Positions 42,844 through 52,184 are shown, counted from the stretch's first letter. The stretch: DNA of 64,000 nucleotides from Aeromicrobium piscarium (GCF_007421815.1 NZ_VLNT01000002.1:330634-394633); one strand, 5' to 3'. Notes: generated by a model not told the origin, from the sequence alone. Program-made: numbers and translations.

Positions 42844-44308
42844 CCACCTCGTCCGTCCCACCAACGCCGATCCGCGGCTGATCGACCTGCCGCTGTTCGG
42901 CCAACCGCTGCCCAGTACCTCCGCTACGACTCCCCCGCAGCCGCCAGATCCGCCAGTTGCTTCGTCATACGACGCCGCAGACATCGACTGGGGCGTCGTC
43001 GCCTCGCTGCGCACCCTCGCCTCGAAGCAGTTGAGTCAGGCGGTGAGCGCCGAGTCGTCCCGCCTGGACAAGACAGCGCAGACAGAGTTGGGTCGCGCCA
43101 TCGTGCTGGATCTGATCGAGTCGACGATGGCCGACCGGGTCAACGACGGGCGCGGCGCTTGGAGCTCAACAGCCCAGGCGGCTCTGGCCCAGGCTGTGTT
43201 CGACTCCCTGTTCCGGCTTGGCCGGCTGCAGCCTCTGGTCGACGACGACCGGGTCGAGAACATCATCATCGCCGGGCACGACAACGTCATGCTCGAACTC
43301 ATCGACGGATCTCTCATCGAGGGACCACCCGTCGCCGACTCCGATGCCGAACTGATCGACTTCCTGGTCTTCCTCGCTTCGCGCAGCGAGGTCAACGCTC
43401 GCGGGTTCTCCAAAGCACAACCTCGCCTGCACCTGCGGCTCGACGGTGGCTCGCGACTCGCGGCAGCAGCGTGGGTGACACCTCGGCCATCAGTGGTTAT
43501 CCGACGGCACCGACTGATGCAGGTCACCCTCGACGACCTTGTCGAGCGCGGGATGCTCTCCCCGCTGCTTGCCTCGTTCCTGCGTGCCGCCGTCCGTGCC
43601 CGCAAGTCCATCGTGGTGTCGGGCTGCCAAGGTGCCGGGAAGACGACTCTCGTGCGTGCTCTGTGCAGCGAAATCGATGAGCATGAGGCGATCGGCACGT
43701 TCGAGACCGAGTACGAACTCCACCTCAACGAACTGGGCCGTCACAAGATCGTGCACGCCTGGGAAGCACGCCCCGGCTCCGGCGAGCGTGGCGCTGACGG
43801 TCGCCTGGCCGGCGAGTTCAACCTCGACGAGGCGCTGATCGACTCGTTCCGGTTCAACCTGTCGCGCCAGATCGTCGGCGAGGTCCGCGGCCGGGAGATC
43901 TGGGCGATGATCAAGGCGATGGAGTCCGGCACCGGTTCCATCTCAACCACCCACGCCTCTGATGCCGTTGCGGCGATTCGCAAGCTCGTCACGTGCGCGA
44001 TGGAGGCGGGACCGCACGTCACCCACGAACTGGCGACGAGCAAGCTCGCATCGACCATCGACCTGATCGTTCAGCTGGATCTCACCACCGAGCGTGCAGC
44101 GGACGGCTTCCAGCGGCGCCGCTGCGTGCGTGAGGTGATCGCGGTCGCTCCGGGCGAACGCGAGACCGGCTACGCCACGACACACCTGTTCTCCCCCGAT
44201 GCCTCCGGAACCGCGCGGCCCGCGATCCTTCCCGAGGAGTACCGAGCGCTGGCGTCCTGCGGATTCGACCTCGGCAGCTTCCTCAGCGAGCAGCAGGTGC
44301 TGTCGTGA
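42833..44308 (+). CDS. tadA: TadA/CpaF-family secretion ATPase
   Basis: The 491-residue ATPase belongs to the type II/IV secretion ATPase family: LGRLQPLVDDDRVENIIIAGHD in the N-terminal domain, Walker A SGCQGAGKTTLVRAL near residue 270, Asp box GTFETEYELHL, Walker B IVGEVRGREIWAMIKAM and the His box STTHASDAV. It powers Flp pilus assembly together with TadB and TadC. ATG at 42833 has GAGGTG eight bases upstream. It overlaps tadB as GTGA. In this context a VirB11-like role in conjugation is also conceivable, but the neighbours fit Tad. Confidence 0.9.
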   Translation: MSSDHLVRPTNADPRLIDLPLFGQPLPSTSATTPPQPPDPPVASSYDAADIDWGVVASLRTLASKQLSQAVSAESSRLDKTAQTELGRAIVLDLIESTMADRVNDGRGAWSSTAQAALAQAVFDSLFRLGRLQPLVDDDRVENIIIAGHDNVMLELIDGSLIEGPPVADSDAELIDFLVFLASRSEVNARGFSKAQPRLHLRLDGGSRLAAAAWVTPRPSVVIRRHRLMQVTLDDLVERGMLSPLLASFLRAAVRARKSIVVSGCQGAGKTTLVRALCSEIDEHEAIGTFETEYELHLNELGRHKIVHAWEARPGSGERGADGRLAGEFNLDEALIDSFRFNLSRQIVGEVRGREIWAMIKAMESGTGSISTTHASDAVAAIRKLVTCAMEAGPHVTHELATSKLASTIDLIVQLDLTTERAADGFQRRRCVREVIAVAPGERETGYATTHLFSPDASGTARPAILPEEYRALASCGFDLGSFLSEQQVLS

Positions 44309-45162
44309 TCGCCCTGGTGCCGGCCGTCGCGGGAGCGCTGATCGTCGCCGGAATCATCGGGTTGGTCGTCGGCCTGAAACCGGCGCCGGTGCGGCCGCCG
44401 CGGTCTCGTCCGGTTCGGCGCAAGCCGATGAGCGGTGCCACGAAGCGCCTGCTGCTGGTGGGCGTGGTCGGCGGGTGCCTGGCGTGGCTGGTGACGGGGT
44501 GGGCGCTCGCGCTGGTCGCCGTGCCGATGGCTTGCGTGGGTGTGCCGATGCTGCTGTCCACCTCCGGAGCGGCGGCTCGCATCGACCGTCTGGAGGCGAT
44601 GGAGGAATGGACGCGGTCGCTGTCTGGGGTTCTCACGGTGGGCATCGGGTTGGAGCAGGCGTTGGTGACCACTGAACGATCGACCCCGAGTGCGATCCGG
44701 CCGGAGGTGCAGCGCCTGGTCGCGCGTTTGCGTTCGCGGTGGAACACCGAGGAAACGATCCGGGCGTTCGCTGACGAGCTCGATGACGCGACCGGTGATC
44801 TGGTGGCTGCGAACCTGATCCTCGCGGCGAGACGTCGGGGCGCTGGGCTGGCGCAGGTTCTGGAAAGTCTGGCCGAGTCGGTCTCTGCCGACGTGCGTGC
44901 TCGACGTCAGATCGAGGCCGATCGGACCAAGCCTCGCGCCACTGCCCGGTGGGTGACGATCATCAGCGTCGGAGTCCTGGTGATCCTTGCGATCTCCGGG
45001 ACGTACGTCGAGCCGTACCGCAGCCCGCTGGGGCAGGTCATCCTGGTGACGTTGCTGGCCGCGTACGTCGCGACGTTGGTGTGGATGAAGCGAATGGCGA
45101 TCGGGAAACCGTTGGCACGCTTCCTTGTCGGCACGACGGGACCTCTGGGGCGGGCATCGTGA
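44305..45162 (+). CDS. tadB: TadB-like inner membrane platform protein
   Basis: The 285-residue protein has membrane segments at both ends (VPAVAGALIVAGIIGLVVGL; LLLVGVVGGCLAWLVTGWAL; VTIISVGVLVILAISGTYV; LGQVILVTLLAAYVATLVW) and the T2SF-type cytoplasmic domain with GIGLEQALVTTERSTPSAI and ARRRGAGLAQVLESLAESVSADVRARRQIEA. The latter is the GspF/TadB signature. It overlaps tadA and tadC by GTGA at each side. Confidence 0.87.
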   Translation: MIALVPAVAGALIVAGIIGLVVGLKPAPVRPPRSRPVRRKPMSGATKRLLLVGVVGGCLAWLVTGWALALVAVPMACVGVPMLLSTSGAAARIDRLEAMEEWTRSLSGVLTVGIGLEQALVTTERSTPSAIRPEVQRLVARLRSRWNTEETIRAFADELDDATGDLVAANLILAARRRGAGLAQVLESLAESVSADVRARRQIEADRTKPRATARWVTIISVGVLVILAISGTYVEPYRSPLGQVILVTLLAAYVATLVWMKRMAIGKPLARFLVGTTGPLGRAS

Positions 45163-46061
45163 TCGCGGGCCTGCCCTTGGCAATGGCGGCCGGGGCGCTG
45201 CTGATGCTCGGCGGCGTGCTGCTGGTCGCGCGGTTGCTACCGGTTCAGGTGGATCTCGCCGAGGCTCTCGGGCGGCTCACACCGTCCCGGCACGCCGATC
45301 TGGCTGCCACCACCGAGTCAACCTCGGGCAAGGAACGCCTCGGCGTGTGGGCGATCCGGGTGCTTCCTCCCGGGATGTGGGTGCGCACGCCGACTCGGGA
45401 ACTGGCGCTGCTGCGGATCCCCCTGGCCAAGTTCTACGGCGACAAGCTCACGTTCGCCGCCCTCGGGCTGGTGGCACCGCCCCTGCTCGGCGCCTTCTTC
45501 GAGGTCTTGGGCATCGGGCTGCCATTGATGGTGCCGGCGTTCGCCTCGGTCGCGCTGTCGGCGGTGTGCTTCTTCATCCCGAACTACAACGCCATCGACG
45601 ACGCGAAGCGAGCGCGGGTGGAGTTCGCGCGGGCGCTTGGCGCCTACATCGACCTGGTGGCCCTGGAGCGCCACAACGGCTCCGGCGTCCGTCAAGCGAT
45701 GGAGTCCGCTGCTGAAGTGGCGGACTCGTGGGTGTTCCGGCGGCTCAGTGAGGAGCTCGGTCGGTCCCGCTGGTCGGGGCTTCCACCGTGGGATGCGCTG
45801 CATGCGTTGGCTGAGGAGCTTGGGCTGCCCGAGTTGGAGGACTTCGCCGACATCATGCGGCTCTCCGGCGAGGAGGGTGCCGCGGTCTACGGCAACCTGC
45901 GTGCCCGGTCCGCCGCGATGCGCACGGCGATGCTCAACGCCGAAGTCGCCCAGGCCAACGCGGTCGGCGAACGGATGACGATCCCCGGCTCTCTACTCGG
46001 AGTCATCTTCATGGCGCTGCTCGTGGCGCCGTCCCTGCTGCGCATGTTCAGCGGCACCTGA
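45159..46061 (+). CDS. tadC: TadC-like inner membrane platform protein
   Basis: The 300-residue protein has four hydrophobic segments, with GLPLAMAAGALLMLGGVLLV at the N-terminus and MTIPGSLLGVIFMALLVAPSLL at the end. The cytoplasmic T2SF domain contains DLVALERHNGSGVRQAMESA and the LRARSAAMRTAMLNAEVAQA stretch. It pairs with TadB to form the pilus platform. The GTG at 45159 overlaps the tadB stop. Confidence 0.87.
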   Translation: MIAGLPLAMAAGALLMLGGVLLVARLLPVQVDLAEALGRLTPSRHADLAATTESTSGKERLGVWAIRVLPPGMWVRTPTRELALLRIPLAKFYGDKLTFAALGLVAPPLLGAFFEVLGIGLPLMVPAFASVALSAVCFFIPNYNAIDDAKRARVEFARALGAYIDLVALERHNGSGVRQAMESAAEVADSWVFRRLSEELGRSRWSGLPPWDALHALAEELGLPELEDFADIMRLSGEEGAAVYGNLRARSAAMRTAMLNAEVAQANAVGERMTIPGSLLGVIFMALLVAPSLLRMFSGT

Positions 46062-46084
46062 TTGTGAGAAGGAAGGAAGAAACC

Positions 46085-46270
46085 ATGAAGCGACTGATGA
46101 CGGCGGTCACGACGCTGATGCTCGTCTGGGAAGACCGACTGAAACGTGACGAGCGCGGCTCGGTCACCACTGAGCACGTCTTGTGGGCGGTGGCGGTGAT
46201 CGCCATCGTCGGGATCGTGGTCGCGGCGGTGAAGACCTTTGTCGAGATCCAGGCCGGCAAGATCAACTGA
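46085..46270 (+). CDS. flp: Flp-type pilin
   Basis: The 61-residue protein has a 28-residue basic leader ending in DERG, then SVTTEHVLWAVAVIAIVGIVVAA, a prepilin signal with Glu at position five of the mature part and a hydrophobic helix. The size and form are those of class 4b Flp pilins. It should be cut by a prepilin peptidase after the glycine. No such peptidase gene is in the locus, so the host must supply it. The ribosome site AGGAAG lies eight bases upstream. Confidence 0.82.
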   Translation: MKRLMTAVTTLMLVWEDRLKRDERGSVTTEHVLWAVAVIAIVGIVVAAVKTFVEIQAGKIN

Positions 46271-46646
46271 GCGACGACGGGATCAGCGTGGTTCGGTCTC
46301 GATCGAACTCGTGATTCTGCTGCCGGCGCTGTTCGCGGTCCTCTTCCTGGGGATGCAGGCCGCGCTCTACTACCACGCCCGAACGGTCGCGATTGCCGCC
46401 GCGCAGGAGGGTGCGCGAGCAGCCGGGGCGGAGACCGGAAGCGAATCTCGCGGTGTCGACGCTGCCAACGCGTTCATCGATGACATCGGCAACGACGTCC
46501 TCCAACACGCCGTCGCCCAAGCAGAACGTACGGCGACCACGGCCACCGTGGTTGTCGAGGCGCGCAGCCTCAGCGTGATCCCCGGCTGGAACCCTGTGAT
46601 CCGACAGAGCGCCACCGTCCCCGTCGAACGGGTGACCGCCCCATGA
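46239..46646 (+). CDS. TadE-like pseudopilin
   Basis: The 135-residue protein has the TadE hallmark RGSVSIELVILLPALFAVLFLGMQAALYYH, a signal with Glu five residues into the mature helix. The remaining 90 residues are a polar domain. The only start codon in frame is TTG at 46239, since a stop lies directly upstream; it would overlap flp by 32 bases, unusual for this locus where junctions are ATGA or GTGA. The stop overlaps the next gene as ATGA. Confidence 0.78.
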   Translation: MSRSRPARSTERRRDQRGSVSIELVILLPALFAVLFLGMQAALYYHARTVAIAAAQEGARAAGAETGSESRGVDAANAFIDDIGNDVLQHAVAQAERTATTATVVVEARSLSVIPGWNPVIRQSATVPVERVTAP

Positions 46647-47071
46647 AGCGCCGAGATGACCGCGGATCCGCTTCAGTCGAGGCCGCCATCGCCGTTCCGG
46701 CCTTCGCCCTGTTCGTGGGCCTCATCATCTTCGGCGGCCGCACCGCTGTCGTCCGTCACTCCGTGGAGTCGGCCGCCGCTGATGCCGCGCGTTCGGCCTC
46801 CATCCTGCGCGTCGAGGCCGATGCCAAGAAGGCAGCGAAGGACGCGGCCGTCACCAACCTCGCGAACCAGGGCATCAACTGCCTGCGCGTTGACGTCGAC
46901 ATCGACACTCAGCAGTTCTCCCGCGATGTCGGCACGCCAGCACAGGTCGACGTGACCGTGTCGTGCCTTCTCGACCTCTCAGATCTGTCCGTGCCCGGAG
47001 TGCCTGGCACCCGGACCATTTCGGCCACGATGACCAGCCCGATCGACACGTGGCGGGAGCGGTCACCATGA
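46643..47071 (+). CDS. TadE/TadF-like pseudopilin
   Basis: The 142-residue protein repeats the plan of its neighbour: a short basic leader, DRGSASVEAAIAVPAFALFVGLIIFGGR, and a polar domain with two cysteines (NCLRVDVD and VSCLLDL). It is likely a minor pilin of the Tad system. It is coupled to both neighbours by ATGA. Confidence 0.78.
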   Translation: MKRRDDRGSASVEAAIAVPAFALFVGLIIFGGRTAVVRHSVESAAADAARSASILRVEADAKKAAKDAAVTNLANQGINCLRVDVDIDTQQFSRDVGTPAQVDVTVSCLLDLSDLSVPGVPGTRTISATMTSPIDTWRERSP

Positions 47072-47490
47072 CTCGACGCCACAATGAACGCGGCTCGATC
47101 AGCATCTGGGTCGTCACCGCGACCATCGTGATGATGACGCTGGTCGGCCTGGCCGTCGACCTCGGCGGTCAGGTCCACGCGCAGCAGCGCGCTCACGACG
47201 TCGCTGCCCAAGCAGCCCGCGCCGGTGGACAGCAGGTGGAGGCAGCCCCGGCGGTGGAAGGCCGGTACGTCGCTCTCGACACCGCTGCTGCCCGACGCGC
47301 CGCCGAGCAGTACCTGGCCGCAGCCGGGGTCGAGGGAACCGTCATGATCACCGGCGGCACCACCCTGGTCGTCCACGTCACCGACATCTACGAAGCGACT
47401 TTCCTCTCTATGGTCGGCATCGGGGATCTCACGGTGACCGGTGACGCGTCAGCACGCCTGATCAGAACTACTGGAGGAGTCGAGCGATGA
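47068..47490 (+). CDS. TadG-like / Rv3654c-like pilus-associated protein
   Basis: The 140-residue protein opens with a RGSISIWVVTATIVMMTLVGLAVDLGGQV helix, in which Trp replaces the usual Glu, followed by HAQQRAHDVAAQAARAGGQ. This matches the TadG-type helix and the Rv3654c-like proteins at the end of actinobacterial Tad loci. The missing glutamate suggests it is not processed as a true pilin. It is coupled by ATGA to both neighbours. Confidence 0.75.
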   Translation: MTRRHNERGSISIWVVTATIVMMTLVGLAVDLGGQVHAQQRAHDVAAQAARAGGQQVEAAPAVEGRYVALDTAAARRAAEQYLAAAGVEGTVMITGGTTLVVHVTDIYEATFLSMVGIGDLTVTGDASARLIRTTGGVER

Positions 47491-50400
47491 ATCGCACCCA
47501 TTCCCGTGCCCGAGGGCTTGTTGCCGCCCTCCTGATCGTGGCCGCGCTCGCCGGCGTGCCGGTGCTGCTCGTCGCGCTCGGTGCAAAGCCGTGGACTATC
47601 GACCTGGCCGATCTGCGGCTCAGGCTGCTGAGCCCGGATGACGGCAGCGTCGCGCTCATCATCATCGGCGCCACCGCATGGATCGCGTGGGCTGTGATGG
47701 CCTTCTGCCTGCTCACCGAGATCGTCGCTGCCGTTCGTGGTGTGCGCGCACCACGGCTGCGAGGTCTCGGAGCCGGGCAGCATTTGGCGTCCCAATTGGT
47801 TGCTTCGGCCGCCGTCCTGTTCGCCGTCGCACAACCGCTCAGCCTCACCCTCGCCGCAGCGCCAGCTCATGCCGACAACATCACCGAAGTCCAGACCACC
47901 CCTCCTGCTGCATCACTTGCAGAACCAATCGCTGAGGCCACCCCGCCTCCAGCCCTACCTGCGAAGTCCGCTCCTGCGACGGACTCGTACACCACCCGCG
48001 CACATGACAGCCTGTGGAAGATCGCCGAAGCCCACCTCGGCGACGGCACTCGATTCACCGAGATCGTCGACCTCAACCCCGACCTGTTCCCCGACGGACC
48101 GGGATTCCTCACCGCAGGAACGGTGCTGCAACTCCCCGCGAGCGAAGCCACCACGGCGGTCGATCCCGAGGACAGCCCCTACGTGGTCGAGCCCGGCGAC
48201 ACGTTGTGGGACATCGCCGACGAGAAACTCGGCGACCCGACCCGCTACGACGAGATCTTCGAAGCCTCCGACGACATCATCCAACCCGATGGCCACACAT
48301 TGACCGATCCCGACCTGATCTACCCGGGCTGGGAACTCGAGATCCCCGACGACGCGCCACGCGTCGACGAGACGCCGCAGGAGACCACCCCCAGGGACTC
48401 GACCCCGAACCCACCTCCGCAGACTGCCCCGACTGTTCCTCCGGAATCCACACCGGCTCCCCCACCCCCCGACGTCGAATCACCGGCAAACACGGCTGTC
48501 GAGGAACAATCCAGCGACCTCGACGAGAACTCCGCTACACCCACCTGGTTGCTTCCCGGACTCACCGGTGCCGGCACCGTCCTCGCAGGATCCCTCTTCC
48601 TCGTCCTGCGTGCCCACCGCCGTACCCAACTGCGCTACCGGAGCCCCGGCGAAGTGATCGAGCCGCCTCCCCAGGAACTGGTTGCCGTCGAAAAGACCGC
48701 ACGCCTCAGCGCCGGCACGGTACTCCGACTCCAGGACCTCGACCGCCTGCTACGGCACCTCGCCGACGGACTGGAGTTGACTCGGCAGCCGCAACCTCAT
48801 CTCCAGCACATCGAGCTCGCCGACCGGTGCGTGACTCTCCACCTCGCCGGACCGGCCGCGCCACCGCCCGGATGGGGTGGCACGGACGATGCGTGGACCT
48901 TCGAGCTCGACCAACCGCTCCCCGACCCCGAAAGTCCGGCGCCCTGGCCGCTGCTGTGCACCATCGGCGCCACTGACGACGGGTACCCGGTGCTGGCCAA
49001 CCTGGAAGAACTCGGCACCATCACGCTCACCGGTGACCAGGAAGCAGCAACTGCGCTCGCGCGATCCATGACGGCCGAACTCACGCTCAGCCCGTGGGGC
49101 ATTCTCACCGACATCGACACGGTCGGCGTCGCCACCGAACTCGCCGACCTCGATCCGGTGCGACTCCACCACCACGAGCCGGACGACGTCGGCTTCCTCG
49201 ACCGCCTCTCGGCTGAGCTTGCGACCCGAGGTGACAACGAGCCTGAGATGTTCCATGCCGTCATCGCGAGCGACGTCGATGCGGCCGAGCCGCTGATCCG
49301 CGTCATCGCCGACAGCACCGGCCGGCTCGGCGCCACTGTGGTGACCTCAAGCAACTCCCCTGTCACCGATTCTGTCTCGTTCCATTTGACCGGGGACAGC
49401 CGCCTGCACATCCAAGATCTCGGACTCCACCTCACCAGCGCTGGACTCACGGCCGACGAGGCTGCCGCGACCGCAGCCATCGTCGCCGTCACCCGCGACG
49501 CTGCACCCGTACCCACGCCTGTCCATGACGCCCAAGAACCAGCATGGCGTGCGGCGACGGACCGCTCGGGGAATCTCGTGACGGCATACGCCGACGCCCC
49601 GCCCTCCGTGCAGGAAGTCGTGCACACAGCTGACGACATCGCCGATACTGCACCTGAACCCGAGACCGTGGATGAGACCTCCGGCCCCTCGCATCAGAAA
49701 TCATCTGTGGCGCTCGACCCCACGCTCGACCATGACGTCGCCGCCTGGTTCGACGCCGACAGCCGGGTCCCGAAGCTGCACCTACTGGGACCGGTGCGCG
49801 CCACGGCACACGGCAACCCAGCCGCAGTCGCGCGGCGCAAGCCGCACTACGTCGAACTTCTCACCTACCTGGCACTCCACCCTGAAGGGGTCTCATCCCA
49901 GCAGGTCGCTGAGGCGTTCTCGATGAGCAAGGATCGTGTCCGCATCGACATCGGCGTGGTCCGCAAGTGGCTAGGCGAGAACCCTCGCACCAGCCGCCCC
50001 TACCTGCCGCCCGCAGCACAATCTCGCGCCGCCGGCGAGGCGGGAGTCTGGACCTACCAAGTCGACGACGTACTCGTCGACGCGGACCTGTTCCGACGCC
50101 TCCGAGCCCGCGGCCAATCCAGAGGCGACGACGGCCAACAGGACTTCGACACCGCCCTCCGTCTCGTCCAGGGTCCGCCGTTCGCCGACCTCCGCGAAAC
50201 CGGTTGGAGCTGGCTACTCGATGCCGATTCTCGCGACGACGAGATCCTGGCTTGCTCGATCGTCGACGTCGCACACGACGTCGTCACCGCTGCGCTGCGC
50301 AGAGAGGACGTCGATCGAGCTGCCCAGGCGGTCGAGACTGCGACAGTGGCCTCGCCCTATGACGAGATCGCGCGCGTCGATCGTGCAGCGGTGCTGGTAG

Positions 50401-50540
50401 CGCAGGGGCACGAGGACGCAGCCCGAGAGTTCCTCGCAGCCGCAGTCCACAACCGGAGCGATGACTCCCTTGGGCCATTAGAAGTCTCCATACGGACCTC
50501 CGTTGAGTTGAGCCAGGGCACGAAAAGACCGAAGGATTGA
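47487..50540 (+). CDS. Large membrane protein with two LysM repeats and C-terminal BTAD-type DNA-binding region
   Basis: The 1017-residue protein has N-terminal membrane helices (about 10-35, 50-75, 100-125), then two LysM repeats: SYTTRAHDSLWKIAEAHLGD near 165 and YVVEPGDTLWDIADEKLGD near 230. A Pro-rich stretch follows, then another membrane helix (about 355-375, LLPGLTGAGTVLAGSLFLVL). The C-terminal part has an OmpR-like winged helix near 790-850 (LTYLALHPEGVSSQQVAEAFSM, IDIGVVRKWLGE) followed by a BTAD-like helical region ending near 1010. The plan suggests a link between cell-wall state and transcription or assembly. It is coupled to the Tad operon by ATGA and is its last gene. Confidence 0.82.
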   Translation: MNRTHSRARGLVAALLIVAALAGVPVLLVALGAKPWTIDLADLRLRLLSPDDGSVALIIIGATAWIAWAVMAFCLLTEIVAAVRGVRAPRLRGLGAGQHLASQLVASAAVLFAVAQPLSLTLAAAPAHADNITEVQTTPPAASLAEPIAEATPPPALPAKSAPATDSYTTRAHDSLWKIAEAHLGDGTRFTEIVDLNPDLFPDGPGFLTAGTVLQLPASEATTAVDPEDSPYVVEPGDTLWDIADEKLGDPTRYDEIFEASDDIIQPDGHTLTDPDLIYPGWELEIPDDAPRVDETPQETTPRDSTPNPPPQTAPTVPPESTPAPPPPDVESPANTAVEEQSSDLDENSATPTWLLPGLTGAGTVLAGSLFLVLRAHRRTQLRYRSPGEVIEPPPQELVAVEKTARLSAGTVLRLQDLDRLLRHLADGLELTRQPQPHLQHIELADRCVTLHLAGPAAPPPGWGGTDDAWTFELDQPLPDPESPAPWPLLCTIGATDDGYPVLANLEELGTITLTGDQEAATALARSMTAELTLSPWGILTDIDTVGVATELADLDPVRLHHHEPDDVGFLDRLSAELATRGDNEPEMFHAVIASDVDAAEPLIRVIADSTGRLGATVVTSSNSPVTDSVSFHLTGDSRLHIQDLGLHLTSAGLTADEAAATAAIVAVTRDAAPVPTPVHDAQEPAWRAATDRSGNLVTAYADAPPSVQEVVHTADDIADTAPEPETVDETSGPSHQKSSVALDPTLDHDVAAWFDADSRVPKLHLLGPVRATAHGNPAAVARRKPHYVELLTYLALHPEGVSSQQVAEAFSMSKDRVRIDIGVVRKWLGENPRTSRPYLPPAAQSRAAGEAGVWTYQVDDVLVDADLFRRLRARGQSRGDDGQQDFDTALRLVQGPPFADLRETGWSWLLDADSRDDEILACSIVDVAHDVVTAALRREDVDRAAQAVETATVASPYDEIARVDRAAVLVAQGHEDAAREFLAAAVHNRSDDSLGPLEVSIRTSVELSQGTKRPKD

Positions 50541-50708
50541 AGCCCTTGACACCTCCACGAGGCGTTAGGTGAACCAGCTGCTCGCCTTCAACCGAGGAGA
50601 GGTATGGAAGACTGACCCACTTCTGCGGGACACCTTGGCGAGACGGGCCCTGACCGGCCGGTCGTCAAAATTGCCCCTTGGCGAGTTGCTCGCCTCGCTG
50701 AGTTCCGA

Positions 50709-52184
50709 CTAGCGGCGCCAATTGCGAGGGACGTCCTTCTCAGGCATGCGGTTCGGACGCTGCAGCGTCCCCTCGGCGGCGGATGCGAACCAATCGAACC
50801 AACGTTGGAGGAAGTCGTCGCAATCGCCAGCGTCGATGCGTGTCATTCCCCAGGCGATCTGACGCGTGCCCATCACGGATCCGAGAGCGTGGTGCAAGGC
50901 GTTCTCGCCCAGGTCGTTCATCGCGAAGGGTTCCTGATCGCGGAAGCCAGTGCGGTTCATCATTGGTATGTCCATGAAGGCCGTTTCGAACCACGCGTAC
51001 TCGCCCTCGACGAAAGCATCAGCGAAGTAGAGCGAGTGGCTACGCCCAATCCACTGTTGGTCGCCTTCGGTCCGCTTCGGCGTGAGCAGGCTCAGTGTTG
51101 ACGTCGCCACGATGTCGAAGGAGATCTCAGGTCTGAACGGAGTCTGAAACGCTGGGTAGGAGAGACCGAGCATTGCATCGTTCAGTTCGATCGACCAGTG
51201 CTTGTCATGCCGAACGACCACCGTCGCAGCACTCAGGTACTCGTTGACGATCTCGTGGAACTGGTCGCTGATCCGCCACCACGATGCCGTCGCTGCGGCG
51301 AACAGGTCTTGACGGCGTTCAAACTCGGTCTGCTCCCGGGCGGTCTCCGCGTCAGCCGCCGCTCGACGCTGGACCACCGCATGGTTGGCTGACGCGAGAC
51401 GCGACCACCGAGAGTCGGCAGCGCGCTCCTGCGCCTTTCTCAATCGTGCCAGTAGGTTCGCAGCGGTGGGTCGCGCCTCGGGGGCCTTGAACATGCATTC
51501 CTGAACCAACGCGGCGAGCGCCGGGCCGACGGTCATAGAGGGAGAATCCGAGTGCAGATGCGCCTCGCGGAGGTCCTCCCACGTCATCCCATCGAAGGGA
51601 AGGTGTTGCTCAAACAACTCGAACGCCAGCACGCCGAAGGCGTAGACGTCGGTAGCTGGCGTCGCGTGCTTGGCCAGCCATTGTTCCGGTGCGGCGTACG
51701 GGCCAGACATGAAGTGCTTTCGCGTCTCTCCGGACTCAGTTGCTGCGTCGGCGTATCGAGAGATCCCGAAGTCGGCGAGGCACCAAGCCCCGTTCAGACG
51801 CAGTACGTTCTCGGGCTTGATGTCCCGGTGAACAACCACGCCGTCCAGGTCTGTCAGTGCGATTGCGACATCGATCAGAACGGCAAGCGCGTCCGCTTGT
51901 GAGAGCGGCCCGGCCTGATCGATGTGATCGCGCAGGGATGTCTCGGCCAGGGGCATGACGAGGACGTACTCGTCTCCGACTTCGCCGGAGTCGACGACCG
52001 GAACGACGTTGCGCACGCCGTCGAGTTCGGCCAGCAACATCTCTCGTGATGCACCCGGCTGCTTCTTAACGAACTTCGCTGCGTGCACCACGCCGCCTCC
52101 GTCGGTTGCCTCCACGACGCGAGCGAACCCGCCTCCGCCGATCTGAGTGCCGAAGATCCACGGCTGGTTCAACTCATCTCCCAC
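50709..52184 (-). CDS. Serine/threonine protein kinase
   Basis: The 491-residue protein has a full kinase domain: glycine-rich loop GGGGFARV, lysine in AAKFVKK, catalytic loop VVHRDIKPENVLRL, DFGISR and SGPYAAPEQ in the activation segment. The C-terminal 220 residues (from about 275) have a short helical linker (AQERAADSRW to AAADAETAREQ) and a globular region of unknown family. There is no membrane helix, unlike PknB-type receptors. GTG at 52184 is preceded by TAGACT eight bases upstream, consistent with leaderless start; no Shine-Dalgarno. It runs against the Tad operon and may regulate transfer. Confidence 0.85.
   Translation of the reverse strand: MGDELNQPWIFGTQIGGGGFARVVEATDGGGVVHAAKFVKKQPGASREMLLAELDGVRNVVPVVDSGEVGDEYVLVMPLAETSLRDHIDQAGPLSQADALAVLIDVAIALTDLDGVVVHRDIKPENVLRLNGAWCLADFGISRYADAATESGETRKHFMSGPYAAPEQWLAKHATPATDVYAFGVLAFELFEQHLPFDGMTWEDLREAHLHSDSPSMTVGPALAALVQECMFKAPEARPTAANLLARLRKAQERAADSRWSRLASANHAVVQRRAAADAETAREQTEFERRQDLFAAATASWWRISDQFHEIVNEYLSAATVVVRHDKHWSIELNDAMLGLSYPAFQTPFRPEISFDIVATSTLSLLTPKRTEGDQQWIGRSHSLYFADAFVEGEYAWFETAFMDIPMMNRTGFRDQEPFAMNDLGENALHHALGSVMGTRQIAWGMTRIDAGDCDDFLQRWFDWFASAAEGTLQRPNRMPEKDVPRNWRR

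Noticed and set aside
50569-50712. 47-codon frame between the LysM-BTAD gene and the kinase gene
   Set aside because: It has no ribosome site and no recognisable domain; its end overlaps the kinase stop. A TTGACA upstream is the only support.
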